Assembly (NCBI RefSeq): GCF_018143015.1
Contig: NC_054742.1
Coordinates: 58,474,853 to 58,538,852, forward strand
Length of the DNA stretch: 64,000 bases
Reading direction: 5' to 3'
DNA from: Lytechinus variegatus
Taxonomy: Eukaryota > Echinodermata > Echinoidea > Temnopleuroida > Toxopneustidae
The notes under the pieces were generated by a model. That model saw only the letters and a program-made list of their open reading frames with translations. It was not told the DNA's origin and made no database searches. This document shows, piece after piece, positions 1 through 11,166 of the stretch. How positions within the stretch are numbered: the stretch's first letter is position 1; every line of letters begins with the position of its first letter. The position numbers and the translations under genes were made by a program.

Positions 1-1
1 T

Positions 2-142
2 TTGCTTGCCAGTGTTGGAACTCCTCTGCTTCAGCGGAAGGTTTCATATTCACCCAGTGTACCTCCAGCCTATATGCCCTTTGGGGATGCGTGTTTTAAG
101 AGTGTTTATCATTTTTATGTTTCTCATGGCCACTGCCTTTAA
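2..142 (+). other. possible exon at the window edge
   Basis: The first 140 bases are open in one plus-strand frame and include the coding-like stretch SYSPSVPPAYMPFGD before a stop at 140. A second frame is also open over the same stretch, so the evidence is weak. No clear donor site is seen. It could be the tail of a gene that begins left of the window, or chance. Confidence 0.15.
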
Positions 143-419
143 CCTTCTTTGATGTCAGATTTAAAGGACTAATCCTGCCCCTTCCCCCCAAACCCAGAAA
201 TATTAATGAAGGTGATTAATACCCACACATTTTAATGCAGATAAGACATTTAGAATTTAATATGAATCTTTATCCTAAGATGAATATTTCTTCCAATTTT
301 TATGAGCACTGACTAAAAACAGGGGAAGAAGTTTGATCCACAATACGTTTTCATACATTTCTGGCTATCATATGTGGCTACCCTGGTAATGCACTCTCTC
401 ACAAATGCAAAAAAGAAGG

Positions 420-945
420 TTCTTGCACATCTTTACCCCAAGGCCAATGTGTAAGCCAAATTTCACGAGAATTGGTTCAAAACTGATGAAGTAGTTCAAT
501 TGCAAGTTTTTTACCTAAATTTTGCCATATGATATTTTGTTACCATGACAACACAGTTTCTGAAACACACACAAAAAGTGCCTAGTCCATCTTTACTTCA
601 ATACCAATGTGCGTGCCAAATTTCATGATAATTGATTAAAAACTGATGAAGCAGTTTGAATTGTAAGTTTTTTCCCCAATTTTCACCATAAAATATGTTG
701 TTACCATGGCAACAAGATTTCTGAAAAACACACAAAAGTGTGTCTTAGACATCTTCACCTCAAGACCAATGTGTGTGCCAAATTTCATGAGAATCGGTTA
801 AAAACAGAGGAAGTGGTTCTAACTGCAAGATTTTTACCTTATTTTTGCAATAATACACTGTTACCATGGCAACACAATTTCCAACACATGCAAAAAATGT
901 GTATTGCACACCTTTATACCCCAAGACCAAAATATGTACATACAC
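420..945. repeat. tandem repeat, period about 160 bp, 3+ copies
   Basis: Four phrases of the type CATCTTTACCCCAAGGCCAA start near 429, 588, 750 and 909. Each is followed by CCAAATTTCATGAGAATYGG and then by GTTACCATGGCAACA. The copies have diverged by base changes and small indels. The open frames here are accidental and not conserved between copies. Confidence 0.8.
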
Positions 946-1489
946 ACCAACATTCAACCCCCTCCACCGTCACCCTTCGGCTTGTTAAGCATCTGCTTTA
1001 AATATTTGGTGCATTGAGATGCGAGGACAAACAGAAGATCTGTTCAAAAAGGGTCTGAATTCAAGAACTAATCCAATGTAAAATAATGCACAGCTATTGA
1101 GTTTTGCACTAGCGCTAGTCTATATATCAGACAAATCTGAACTCATAAATTCTGACATTTTCACCCATTTTTTCACTGTTCCTGCAGCCAGATTTTTTGG
1201 AGCATACCCCATTCTTAATTCTTATACATAAACAAAGGTCTGGAGAAAAAATCACGCTTTTGTCCACCGTGTCCACATAATTTCGCTAACTGACCAGACT
1301 ATGAATGATGAATAAACAATAGTCATGCGCAGGGCTGATTGTTTACGTCATGATCCTTGTTGTGGAATTGTTACAGTATTTAGATATTTTCTACCCTGAT
1401 TGCTATGGTGCAATTTTGTCTCGTCCGGCAGCCATTTGTTACTTGTTGCGCCAATGTCATGGCACAAACGTAATGCACAAAGTCGACAC

Positions 1490-2250
1490 TTAGCAACCTC
1501 TAGCTTCAGTCGTTGCCTCTGTTGCAATAGCTGCACAGTATGCTGCCATTTTCCTGTTGGATCCAGCCTCATTGGCAGACAAGAAGTAAGATTTACCATT
1601 TGTTTGGATGCTTAATTGTTGCAATGACAGGTGTATTGTGAATGTCACTCCACCCATCCTGCATCATAGTGACTTCATGTCCCTGGACTTGCTCTTTCAC
1701 CTTCCCTTGAATTTGAGCATGCACATTGTCAAGTAGGTCTCCAGCAAGATCTTTCCTAGTTTCCTTGAAGGAGGGAGATATCCTGGTCTCAGCATCTGTA
1801 TCATTTTACGAAACTCTTCCTGCTCTACCACATTGAATGGTATGTTACAGGCAAAAAATGCCTTTGCTACTTGTTCATCCAGTTTCTGTTTGGACTTGGG
1901 ATCATTAATAAATGCATAGTCTAAAATATTGGATTGCAATTTGGATTTTTTGCTTGGTGGTGGCAGTGGATCATTCTTGCTTGTGGATGGGATATCTTCT
2001 ACTGGTACCTGCATGGGAGGTTCTTGTATGTTACCTTGACCTTTCTCTGATTTCGCCTCCTGTAGTTCTCTTTGAGTTATGCACTTCTTTACATGTTCTT
2101 TCATTCTATTAGCTTTGGACTTGCATCTTTTCCACAATTACGACATCTGCTCTTCATAACTTTTCCAGTTTCATCCTCAACTGGAGTGGATAGTGTCCAA
2201 ATAGCATCCTTCCCTTTCATTCTGAAGTGAAGAAAATTAGAATTATCAAC
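1490..2250 (-). pseudogene. hAT-family transposase remnant (BED zinc finger plus DUF659-like region)
   Basis: Reading leftwards on the minus strand, three frames together resemble the N-terminal half of a hAT transposase. First comes a BED-type zinc finger with CRNC, then NRMKEHVKKC about 15 residues later; the frame changes near 2110-2140, between cysteine pair and histidine. Next is an acidic and proline-rich linker, then KAFFACNIPFNVVEQEEF and LRPGYLPPSRKLG, both typical of DUF659. After a stop near 1697 another frame gives VTMMQDGWSDIHNTPVI, and a further shift gives GKSYFLSANEAGSNRK, ending at a stop at 1490. The RNase H-like catalytic core and the C-terminal dimerisation domain are not seen. 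At least three frameshifts make it a dead copy. The family assignment rests on motif recognition, not a search. Confidence 0.8.
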
Positions 2251-2276
2251 ATCACTATCAGCAATAGTAGCATTCA

Positions 2277-2390
2277 GAATATTACCACCACCTCCACCAT
2301 CATCATCATCACCACTATCATCATGATCTCTCATCATCATAGTGATAATCATCATAACCACCACCACCATTTCCATCACAATTCGTAGGT
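2277..2390. repeat. CCA/TCA trinucleotide microsatellite
   Basis: Imperfect runs of CCA, TCA and ATC triplets. They create a minus-strand frame rich in Met, Asp and Gly that extends the zinc-finger frame of the neighbouring hAT remnant upstream, but this extension is low-complexity and not credible protein. Confidence 0.85.
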
Positions 2391-2479
2391 AGTATTGTCG
2401 TATGTTATTATTCAAATGTATAATCATTATAATTCATTCATTATTAATTCATTAACACCATTTGTGTTTCAAAAAATAA

Positions 2480-3826
2480 GGGCAAGTCCAAGAACTCGCT
2501 CATGTTATGTATGGAACATTTCAGAGGCTGTAATGACCTGAACAATAGTGTAAAGGGACTTTGATTAAATTTTATACCATGATGATGGTTGATAATAAGG
2601 AAAATAATAATTATGCAAACAATGGTGACATATGACCTTGACCTTTTAAGAGAGAAAACATGTACTGTTACGTATGGGACACAGAAAAAAATAATAACTT
2701 AATAATTCTCTAAAAGTATTTTGTTTGACAACTTATAATTCTGTGTGATAAATGCAAGTTTCATTTCATAAGGCAAAACCCTCTAATTGCAGACTCTAAT
2801 GAAACAAATTAATGACGTGTTACGTTATGGGATGTTTTGTCTCCTAGAATGTACACAATTTTCCCCTGATTTTAAAAATTCAAATAATTTCAAATATAGC
2901 AATAACAAAAGAGTTTTTTTTCTAAATGTTCTGAGACATATTTGATATGAATGAAAAGGAAATGTGCTATTACAAAAATTATTTTCATATTTATTCATGG
3001 TTTCATGAATTTCTTATGTTTATCTATTTGTTTTTTATTTTTTCATATTTTTCCATTTTCACATTTTTTTTTGCTTCAATTATTTTCTTTTATCAATATT
3101 CATAACATAACAGTATTTAGAAACTCCAGAGAAGGTGAATAAATCTATTTTTGGAGCACTCTTGAAATTTGTTTTTCTCCATTCACTTTTTACACATATT
3201 TGTATTCATATTTGATTTGCTACCCTGGGTAAATAAAACGTTATTATTTTATTTTTATTTCCCATTGATATTGTGAACAAATGTCCATGCATAGCATATT
3301 GTCCCATACCAACATTTTTTTAATCAACTTTATAATAAAAATTAAATTATATTTTTGAAACTTTTTGTGGTATTACATTAACATACTCAATAAATTAGAA
3401 CTTCCTAGAGATGAAACAATACAGGTATTGTATTTTGGGAAATAACTAAAGAAAATGACCTCAAAATGTTACATATGGGACATTTCATCCTTTGACAAGG
3501 CCTAATTTGCATATTAAATTAGATTAAACCAATTTTTTTCCCAAAAAATAAAGTGTTAGGGGGTCCATGTCCCACCTATGAATAAATCTCACAAGTTTTG
3601 TTTTGATTTTCTATGCTGTTTTATAATTGTCCTATATGTAACGCTCAGATTACCAACTATGCAAATTTGGTGCCCCATACTAGCAAAAAATTTGCATATC
3701 AACAAATTTGTCTTTAAAATGAAACTTTAAAATTCAATATTTGGGTTTTCTTATCTTACCAAAGACTACGTCATAAAATGAAGATGAAATTTTGTCTTCT
3801 AGGGGGACCTTTTCTTGGATTTGCCC
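2480..3826. mobile_element. non-autonomous DNA transposon, 1.35 kb, ATAA flanks
   Basis: The left end GGGCAAGTCCAAGAA (2480-2494) is matched in inverted orientation by TTCTTGGATTTGCCC (3812-3826), with one mismatch. ATAA directly abuts both ends, suggesting a 4-bp target duplication. The interior has no coding capacity but repeats a motif close to TGTTACRTATGGGACA in both orientations near 2503, 2666, 2818, 3466 and 3634. I cannot assign the superfamily. Confidence 0.6.
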
Positions 3827-4738
3827 ATAATGTCCATGATTTCCATCCTGTAATACTATACATGTATTTATTATTTTGAAATATGTACATTATCTACATT
3901 GGTCAGTCAAAATATTTTCATTTATGTATTTTTCTTACCTGACTTGCTTTAGTGTACTGTCCAATCACGTGTGTCCTGAGATAAGGTGTGCTCCTTGCTG
4001 AAACAGAATCACTAGTCTAGTGGGCTACATGTATGGATCTAAAAGCACATGGTTTTTGAAGCACATGGCATTTTGTTCATATGCTAATACAAGTTTATGC
4101 TCTTTAATACATGTTCATGTAGGTATTCATGAATGTGGTAATTATTGACTGACTTAATGTAGAACATTGTATCTAAATTAGATGTATATTTGGGATCTTT
4201 TTAGTGTTTTATTGTATTTCTTTCAGCATTTCATGATAACAGACATAGATAACACACAAACATAAACACTCTAACACACGCACACTCACACAAATGGTAC
4301 ACACCAGAGCAACCATACTCACCACCTTTGTTTCTATGTTCAAAATTTGACAATCCCGATAGAAAAGTGAGTGGAAAATTATATTTCCTGGTATTTCCCA
4401 GTGAAAAGTGGTAAATACCGGAAAAAAGCGGTAATTACCGCTTATTTTCTGGCGTTTGGGAAATATGCCAACCCTGAATTGCATTGCCGCCCCCCCTCCA
4501 CCCCCCAAAATTACAAAGGGACTTTTTAAAAACTTATTCAAAAGTATATTGCACATGCAGTATTGCGAGAGGGGAAGGAGAGTGAGAGAGAGGAGGGTTG
4601 AGAGAAAATTAATGTAATGCTTCTACCTATTAAAATGTTTCTTCACTTTCCAAAATCAGTGCTATATTTTTTTCTGAAAAAATTCCAAACAAGCATATAT
4701 ACAGTTGCACACTAAATTCGTCTTTACCTCTGTTTCAG
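3827..4738. other. gene-free tract
   Basis: AT-rich DNA with a CA-rich stretch at about 4250-4296, a C-rich run near 4490-4506, and a short self-complementary cluster of GGTAATTACC-like words at 4385-4450. No supported gene. Confidence 0.5.
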
Positions 4739-4890
4739 TTATGCTGTATCTTTGGGGACTGCCGATTACTTGGATTTGTGCAAGGGCCTGTCCCCCTGTC
4801 TGATGTAACCAAGATAAATTCCACTCAGGATGCGCCTGCAAGGATGTACAGACCGAACTCTACCTCGTCAACTTCCCATGCCGGCCTGAC
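4739..4890 (+). CDS. candidate internal exon of an unrecognised gene
   Basis: A pyrimidine-rich tract ending in CTCTGTTTCAG precedes position 4739, and a consensus donor GTGAGT starts at 4891. The 152 bp between are fully open in the frame starting at the first base. The peptide includes GDCRLLGFVQGPVPLSDV and ARMYRPNSTSSTSHAGLT. Codon choice is more GC-rich than the surrounding DNA, as expected of coding sequence. The exon ends with two bases of an unfinished codon. I do not recognise the protein. It could be a real gene's internal exon or a fortuitous splice pair; the second candidate at 5365 is in a compatible phase. Confidence 0.4.
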
Positions 4891-5364
4891 GTGAGTCTTG
4901 AAGGTCGGGATTAATGATATCTCAGCCAGACTGAATTCTCCAACATCATCCTGATGGCAAACCAAACTTCTGATGTAAATAGCTTTTTTTTTGTCTTACT
5001 ATTGAATTGATTAGAATTACTCAATGACATTACCATGTTGCTTCTACCTTTCTTGAGATGTGGGGGTTGAAGAACATGTTTGAGAATATTGCCCTAATTA
5101 CCTATTTAATTAAAAGAGGCCCTAATCATTAATAGGGGACAAGTTTTTAATTACTTGACCGATTGATGTGTGTGCCTTTTCTGATGACCAAACTCCCTGT
5201 GACCATGTCTGGTAGATCACTAGCAAGCTTTATATAAGTTGTTTTTGTTTAAACATGGGTAAAATATCAATATGTTAAACAGGTTACTATGTAGACATAC
5301 AGGTAACAACAACAAAGAAATGATTTTAGTACATGACTTGTCTTATTTCATTTTGATACCGCAG

Positions 5365-5470
5365 ATTGTATCACTCTCCATCCTTTGACAGGAGAGCTGA
5401 ACTCAGTGGTACCTTGTCACTCAAATTTCAAATCTGTTCACTTTCTTTTTATTTTAGACAGGACTTCATT
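5365..5470 (+). CDS. second candidate exon, phase-compatible with the one at 4739
   Basis: The acceptor TTTGATACCGCAG ends at 5364. Joined to the two leftover bases of the exon at 4739, the frame stays open to a stop at 5471 and includes LYHSPSFDRRAELSG. Either the exon ends at an internal donor, which I could not place with certainty (a GT near 5409 is possible), or the reading frame simply terminates. Support is only the acceptor, the phase match and the protein-like composition of the first 17 residues. Confidence 0.25.
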
Positions 5471-5559
5471 TAATCAAGAATCAAGTTCAGATGCCCCCCC
5501 CCCCATGAGTACATGTGAGCTGTTTTACTTTAACTAAGTCTAGCCACATATGAATCCAG

Positions 5560-6024
5560 AGTCTGGGTTCATATTACCTCAGGTGATGGTTTTTGTATGC
5601 TCCACTACACTGTACTACCCCTCCACCACACGAACCATCATGGCTTATCCTAAGGAATTGACACTTAGATTCACTAAAGATGTGATTTTTTTGTCAACTA
5701 AAACTGTAATTGATGCAAAACCTTGACCTTACCAAGAATCCATAACATGTGATCCAGTGTGTCACTCTTGTTTCACTCCATGTCCATGCTATCAGTCTTC
5801 AAGTCGGTGATTTAAAGCCCACACCTAATTATTTGCGCACGTTATAAATTCACCGCAGATTCGAAGACACCACTTCTGCATTGCATTGCCAGCAATCACA
5901 CATTTTGCGAATCAAAGTGTCGATTCCCTTGAACAAGCCCTGATGCTTCGTGTAGTGTAGCGGTGGTGAGGTGTAGTGGAGCATACATGAACCATCACCT
6001 GAGGTTGGTTCATATCTACTGCAG
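5560..6024. mobile_element. MITE with about 70-bp terminal inverted repeats
   Basis: GGTTCATATTACCTCAGGTG and TATGCTCCACTACAC at 5567-5612 recur as reverse complements at 5960-6018, including the CCTCACCAC/CCTCCACCAC stretch. The long inverted ends and lack of coding sequence fit a miniature element. The central part is unique. Confidence 0.65.
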
Positions 6025-6158
6025 ATATCATGTTTTTTATTTATTTAGTTTTATATATTTGATCACTCACAACAAAAAAAGTAAGACGTAGGCCTTAATG
6101 TTAAAACTATTTTATTCATAATCTAACATCGTCTGACGATAATTGAGGATGCTTCTGA

Positions 6159-6706
6159 TTTTTGTCTCACCTGCATAACAGAGTGAGACTATAGGCGCTG
6201 CTTTTCTGACGTCAGTGGCGTCAACATCATTCTTCACCGAAGGTTAACTTTTTTAAATGACAGCATAACTTAGAAAGTATATGGACCTAGTTCATGAAAC
6301 TTGGACATAAGGTTAATAAAGTATTACTGAACATCTTACCTTGAGTTTCAGGTCACATGACCAAGGTCAAAGGTCATTTGGGGTCAATGAACTTAGACCA
6401 TGTTGGGGGAGTCAATATTGAAATCTTAACCTAAGGTTAAGTTTTTGAAAAGTAATCATAACCTAGAAAATATATGGACCTAGTTCATGAAACTTGGCCA
6501 TAAGATCAAATATTACTGAACATCCTGCCTGAGGTTCAAATCACATGACCAAGGTCAAAGGTCATTTAGGGTGAATGAGCTTTGGCCAAGTTGGGGTATT
6601 TGTTGAATTACGATGAAAGCTTTAAAAATCATGGATTTGATTCATTAAACTTGGACATACGAGTAATCTAGTTTTACTAAACATGCGAGTTTCAGGTCAC
6701 ATGACC
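6159..6706 (+). mobile_element. GTCTCACC-family repeat, 5' portion
   Basis: Starts TTTTTGTCTCACCTGCAT and continues through the GC-rich GCGTCAACATC leader into about 180-bp internal units holding GGTCACATGACCAAGGTCAA. Truncated on the right at about 6706, without the GATGCAGGTGAGAC terminus seen in full copies (38,769-39,884 here). No coding capacity. Confidence 0.8.
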
Positions 6707-7574
6707 GAGCGCGTATGCTCATACATGCTCACTTACTGGGCTTTTCCAATTTCCGTTATGACGTCATCCTGGAAGTAGGTCGAATCGTCGCTAAAGGGAA
6801 AAAAAATGAAAAAATGATAAGATGCCCCTATTCATTCACCAACCAATCAAAACTGTATGAATTGCTTTGATACACAGATCCACTATAGCACTTTCACATG
6901 AACAATAGTTACCACATTTATTTTTTCATGGAGGATAATCTGTATTTTAAAATGCCTTATTTTGTGGGAAAAAATGTTTGAAATTCACTGTTATTTTTTA
7001 TCTAAAAGTCAAAGTATTAAATGAAAAACATTATTTTCACAACTTAGGGATATTGCACACTAAGGGAACAAGGACCAGTTCTTCCCAATTGCACGCTCAC
7101 AGGTCCTCCTGGATTTCACCTTGAACCGGCTCAAATTTAGGTAATATTAGTATTTTCAGTGGAAAAAAGCCATGTTTTTTTTATGATATTATGATTGAAA
7201 TGTCCATTCATTAGAATTTGTGATTTGAATGTCTGAGAGTGTCTAATGTTGATGTGATATTGTTCTAACTAGATATTATAATCTTAGACAAGAAAAGTAC
7301 CAGTGATAATGAATAGTCGAATCATACACACCGTAAAACATGCCCCTATACTCTATCAGGCCACTTGAGGCCAGCTTATTGATTGACTCTGTATATACAA
7401 TCTAAGTATTACTGCAAACTCTATTTTATGGATCTGGATGGTTGATGTACAAATGCCTGGTGTGGCTATCCCTACATTTATGGCAACAGTGCATGAAGTC
7501 GGATGTGTAGTTAATTTATTTGGATCTTTTCAAGGAGTTTGAATTTGGGGACTGTTGTAGCCTCCCTTACCATA
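6707..7574. other. gene-free tract
   Basis: AT-rich DNA with no supported gene, repeat or RNA. Confidence 0.4.
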
Positions 7575-7790
7575 TCAGAGTTTATTCAATTCATTGGGGG
7601 ATTGTTCTTGGGTAAAGAGACTGCTGGTAGCGTCTCTTATTTGCCCATGTGTGGTTGTAAACGATTTCTTTGAAGAGTGCCTTGTTACATGTATACTCTG
7701 AGCCGTGTTGATTCTCAAGAGATGTTTGATGTTACTGGGAATTATACCTTGAGTTTCCTTGTAGATGATCAATAGCCGGGCTTTTGATTG
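7575..7790 (-). pseudogene. possible LINE reverse-transcriptase C-terminal fragment
   Basis: A 65-residue minus-strand frame reads IYKETQGIIPSNIKHLL, then THVTRHSSK-like basic sequence. This layout (YK...G..P..I..LL followed by a short R/S-rich segment) resembles the region just after the reverse-transcriptase domain in CR1/jockey-type non-LTR elements. No catalytic motif is present in the fragment. The match is short and from memory, so confidence is low. Confidence 0.3.
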
Positions 7791-7869
7791 AATTCATTAT
7801 CTATTTCTAATTGTGTTAAATGCAAATTACTAAGATTGTAAATTAATATATTTGTCAGAGAAGCAAATT

Positions 7870-8043
7870 TATCCACACTGTGCTGAACTTGACCCAGGTG
7901 AGGTAAATGTGTACCGGCAGGAAGTAATTCCTCAAAAAGCTGTGCGCACCAGAATCGGTAGTTTAGCTTAGCCAGGGTAATATAGGAGCGCCTTGAGCAC
8001 CTAGCAAGGTGGATAGTGCGCTATACAAATCCTATATTACATG
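7870..8043 (+). mobile_element. SINE-type 3' fragment
   Basis: Contains ACCCAGGTGAGGTAAATGTG, CGGCAGGAAGTAATTCCTC, GGAGCGCCTTGAGCACCTAG and GTGCGCTATACAAAT in this order. This series recurs, with variation, at the 3' end of many SINE-like repeats in marine invertebrates. The RNA polymerase III promoter half is missing. Confidence 0.5.
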
Positions 8044-8537
8044 TAGGTCCTTGACATGTTTTAATCAATATAATATTTGTTTTATTCAATAAGAGGTTTG
8101 AATTCTCCCCATATAAATGAAATCCATTTTCATACTAATATCAATATAAACATGACTTCACAAGAACAATGCAGAGTAGTGTTGTTTTTTTTAGCATAGC
8201 AGTATCCTGCAAAAACTGTAAAATGTTCAGCCTTATTATATCTTTGTTAAACTTTTTCTGGTGGCATAATATTGTATGACACCAGAATCTTTGAGTTGAA
8301 AGAAATTCTGAAGTAAGCAAAGTGCTAACAAACAAATGGCAAGAGGTTCAATGTCATTTCTGAAATTTCCTGAGCTCTTCTGAGTGACATCATATTCCAT
8401 CAATTCGTCCATGGAATAGAAAATCCAAATGTGATTTAATGATATGAGAATACAAGGTCAGTGAAACAAATAGACCCTTATTTTCTGAATGATGAGAGTT
8501 CAGTAATATACTACTCTTTAGAGTTTTTGCAGTGGAT

Positions 8538-10510
8538 CTACTTTTTCAAACTGAACTTATTGTAGTTTGATGGGCTGCTTAGTATCCACTGGTTTTTCAT
8601 GCATTGTACATAGAGTTTGAGGTCATCATTATATCCTCTCAAATCACTAGATATGTTATTCAGCTGGCAGTGAACTGACTCTCCTCCCTGTTCACCCTTC
8701 ATTCCAAGGCTGACTCCCCATTCCCTTAGCCAAGGGATCACATGATTCTCCAGCAAGTGTTGTTTAGGCGGTTACTCTTTCCCAGGGGAAGTTCTGCTGA
8801 TAGATGAGCATGTAGCCCTTAATGTCGACATCTTCCAATTAATACATCATTATATCCTCTCAAATCACAAGATATGATATTCAGCTGGCAGTGGACTGAC
8901 TCTCCCTCCATGCTTCGTCCATCATCCCAAGGGTGACTCTCCATTCTCTTAGCCAAGGGTTACAAGGTTTCTCCAGCAAGTGTTGTTTAGGCGTTACACT
9001 TTCTGAGGGGAAGTTCTGCTGCGGATAGAAGAGCATGTAGTCCTTATTGTCGACATCTGCCAATCAGTACATCATTATATCCTCTCAAATCACGAGAGAT
9101 ATGTATATTCAGCTGGCAGTGAAGTGACTCCCTCCCTGTTCACACCTTCATTCCAAGGCTGACTCCCCATCCCCTTAGCCGATGGATTACATGGTTCTCC
9201 AGCAAGTGTTGTTTAGGCGTTAAACTTTCCGAGGAGAAGTTTTGTCGAAAGAAGAGCATGTAATCCTTAAGGTTGACATCTGCCAATGAATACATCATTG
9301 CATCCTCTCAAATCACGAGAGATATGTTATTCAGCTGGCAGTGAAATGACTCTACTCCCTGCTCACCCATTATACCAAGGCTGACTCCCCTTTCCCTTAG
9401 CCAAGGGATTACATGGTTCTCCAGCAAGTGTTGTTTAGGCGTTTACTCTCCCAGGGGAAGTTCTGCCGATAGAAGAGCAAATAGTCCTTAATGTCGACAT
9501 CTGCCTATCAATACTTCATTACATCCTCTCAAATCACGAGAGATATTTTATTCAGCTGGCAGTGAACTGACTCTCCTCCCTGCTCTCCCATCATGTCAAG
9601 GCTGATTTGCCTTTCCCTTAGCCAAGGGATTACATGATTCTCCAACAAGTGTTGTTTAACCCTATCTAGGCCGGGGGGGGCCTCGGAGGCCCCCCCCTCA
9701 ACGAATCGCGCGATATTTTCGCCGTGCGAAATTTTTTGACCGCGCCGCTCGCTGACTTTTTACTTTCAAGTCTTGCGCAACTTTTGAGACCAATTTTGCG
9801 TCACCCGGGTACGTGGTTCCGAAATTACGTAACATTGAGTAAGTGCATGTCAGACCGAAAATGGCTCAAAAATGTGATTTCGTGTACAAAGTCAATGCAA
9901 ATTGTGCTTTCAACCAAAATTCATAAATGTATGATTATTTTTAGTTTTGCTAGTCTAAATGTATTCATTTTATGCTTTTTATGATCACAGAAGAGTCCCC
10001 AACAAATTTCATTGAAAAAACAATGAAAAACAAAAGGTCAAAAAAAAAAGAAATACATAAGAAATTGCAAAAAACAATATAATACATAAGAAAATGATTT
10101 GATGTCACAATTTTTTCATGTACATGTACACTTGCTAAGGACACCACAAAGAGTTTCTATACCAAAAATTAGTACATTTGGAGCTTTATTTAGGGAGTTA
10201 GAGGAAAAAGTATGATTTCGCATACTAATTACGCATAAATTAGCATAATCACTTAATAGCGATTCACATGAAATAAATTACTATACAATCTTGTAGATTA
10301 TGTCCCAGGCAACCCGCGTGCCAATTTTCGGCGCGATCGCGCGGTCGACGGCCGAGATCTTAGGGGGGGCCTGGGAGGCCCCCCCCGGCCATAGGAACTC
10401 CCAAAATACCCCGGCCTAGATAGGGTTAAGCGTTACACTTTCCGAGGGGAAGTTCTGCCGATAGAAGAGCATTTAGTCCTGTATGTCGACATCTGCCAAT
10501 GAATACAACA
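8538..10510 (-). repeat. tandem array of a 222-bp coding segment, about five copies
   Basis: The phrase ATCCTCTCAAATCAC recurs at about 8632, 8853, 9079, 9301 and 9523, a period of 221-226 bp. Each unit on the minus strand encodes the same 65-70 residues, running from DVDIKDYMLFYPQQNF through PKQHLLENHVIPWL to GEQGGESVHCQLNNIS, then about 20 bp of non-matching sequence. The lowest copy alone continues into KLYVQCMKNQWILSS before the stop at 8538. The fifth copy is split by an element at 9660-10425 and resumes at 10430. Copies differ by substitutions and 1-2 bp indels, so few if any can still be translated. Confidence 0.85.
9660..10425. mobile_element. piggyBac-like non-autonomous element with TTAA duplications
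   Basis: Ends are a perfect 17-bp inverted repeat, CCCTATCTAGGCCGGGG, flanked on both sides by TTAA (9656-9659 and 10426-10429). Removing the element and one TTAA restores the 222-bp repeat unit sequence, so this is a clean insertion. A second, subterminal palindrome of G7-8/C7 arms around CCTCGGAGG lies just inside each end. TTAA target choice and CCC-beginning termini are the piggyBac signature. No transposase is encoded; the 86-residue plus-strand frame is not recognisable. Confidence 0.9.
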
Positions 10511-10638
10511 ATTGAAAATTATTTTTTTTTTTACTATTTATACTTAAATTGTAATGTTAGAATTGCCAGTTTTTCATTCTGTACTGTATTTGATGGGATA
10601 GAATACTAAATGTGACAAACATATTTTTCAGGTCTTAC

Positions 10639-10832
10639 CCAAACTTGTCGATGAGAAAGTTGTCCGAAACTGTACCAGTGTTCATACCTCGATGGCAGGT
10701 TCCAAACAGCTTCAGCAGGGTATTGTACTTCCTGGCTATTTCATCTGCCTTTTGTGTGATGTCAGCATCATTTGGCAAGAGAGACCATACTTTCTTGGAG
10801 ATAGATGCAGTAATGAGATCAATATTCTCTGG
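10639..10832 (-). CDS. exon C of the uncharacterised-family gene
   Basis: Acceptor TTTTATACAG precedes 10832 and donor GTAAGA follows 10639 on the minus strand. The exon is open throughout and encodes PENIDLITASISKKVW, then a helical stretch with ADEIARKYNTLLKLFGTC and NTGTVSDNFLIDKFG. It starts at a codon boundary, which fits the phase of exon B. In the family this segment sits between the RQAYHG motif and the repeated terminal segment. No stop or frameshift inside. Confidence 0.6.
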
Positions 10833-10923
10833 CTGTATAAAATGAGATGTCAATTTTGTATGTTTTTACATAGTATTTCAAAGACATGAATCCCATATTT
10901 TTGTAAATATGAGGAATTTTAAC

Positions 10924-11054
10924 CTTTCGTGTCCCCACAAATGCCTGACCATGGTAAGCCTGCCTGCTGACTTTGAGTTGTTGTAAAGCATCCTCAAGAC
11001 CTTCGTTGATTGGTCCGGAGTGTACAGCCATGCTGGGTATTTTGCCAAGTTCCT
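10924..11054 (-). CDS. exon B of the uncharacterised-family gene (RQAYHG motif)
   Basis: Encodes KELGKIPSMAVHSGPINEG, then ALQQLKVSRQAYHGQAFVGT. The RQAYHGxxFVG string is the best conserved landmark I recall for this family; copies elsewhere usually continue with an NHVHK-like sequence, which here reads TRK before a donor GTTAAA at 10923. The acceptor lies in CATAAGAG near 11055; several AGs are possible, so the 5' edge is approximate. Phase agrees with exon C. Confidence 0.55.
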
Positions 11055-11166
11055 TCTCTTATGAATAGAAATAAGACATCAAGCATTATGTATATCTATG
11101 CCTTTGATATGATGATGATGCAAGATACAATGAAATTGTATGCACTCATATTATCAGGATACTAAC

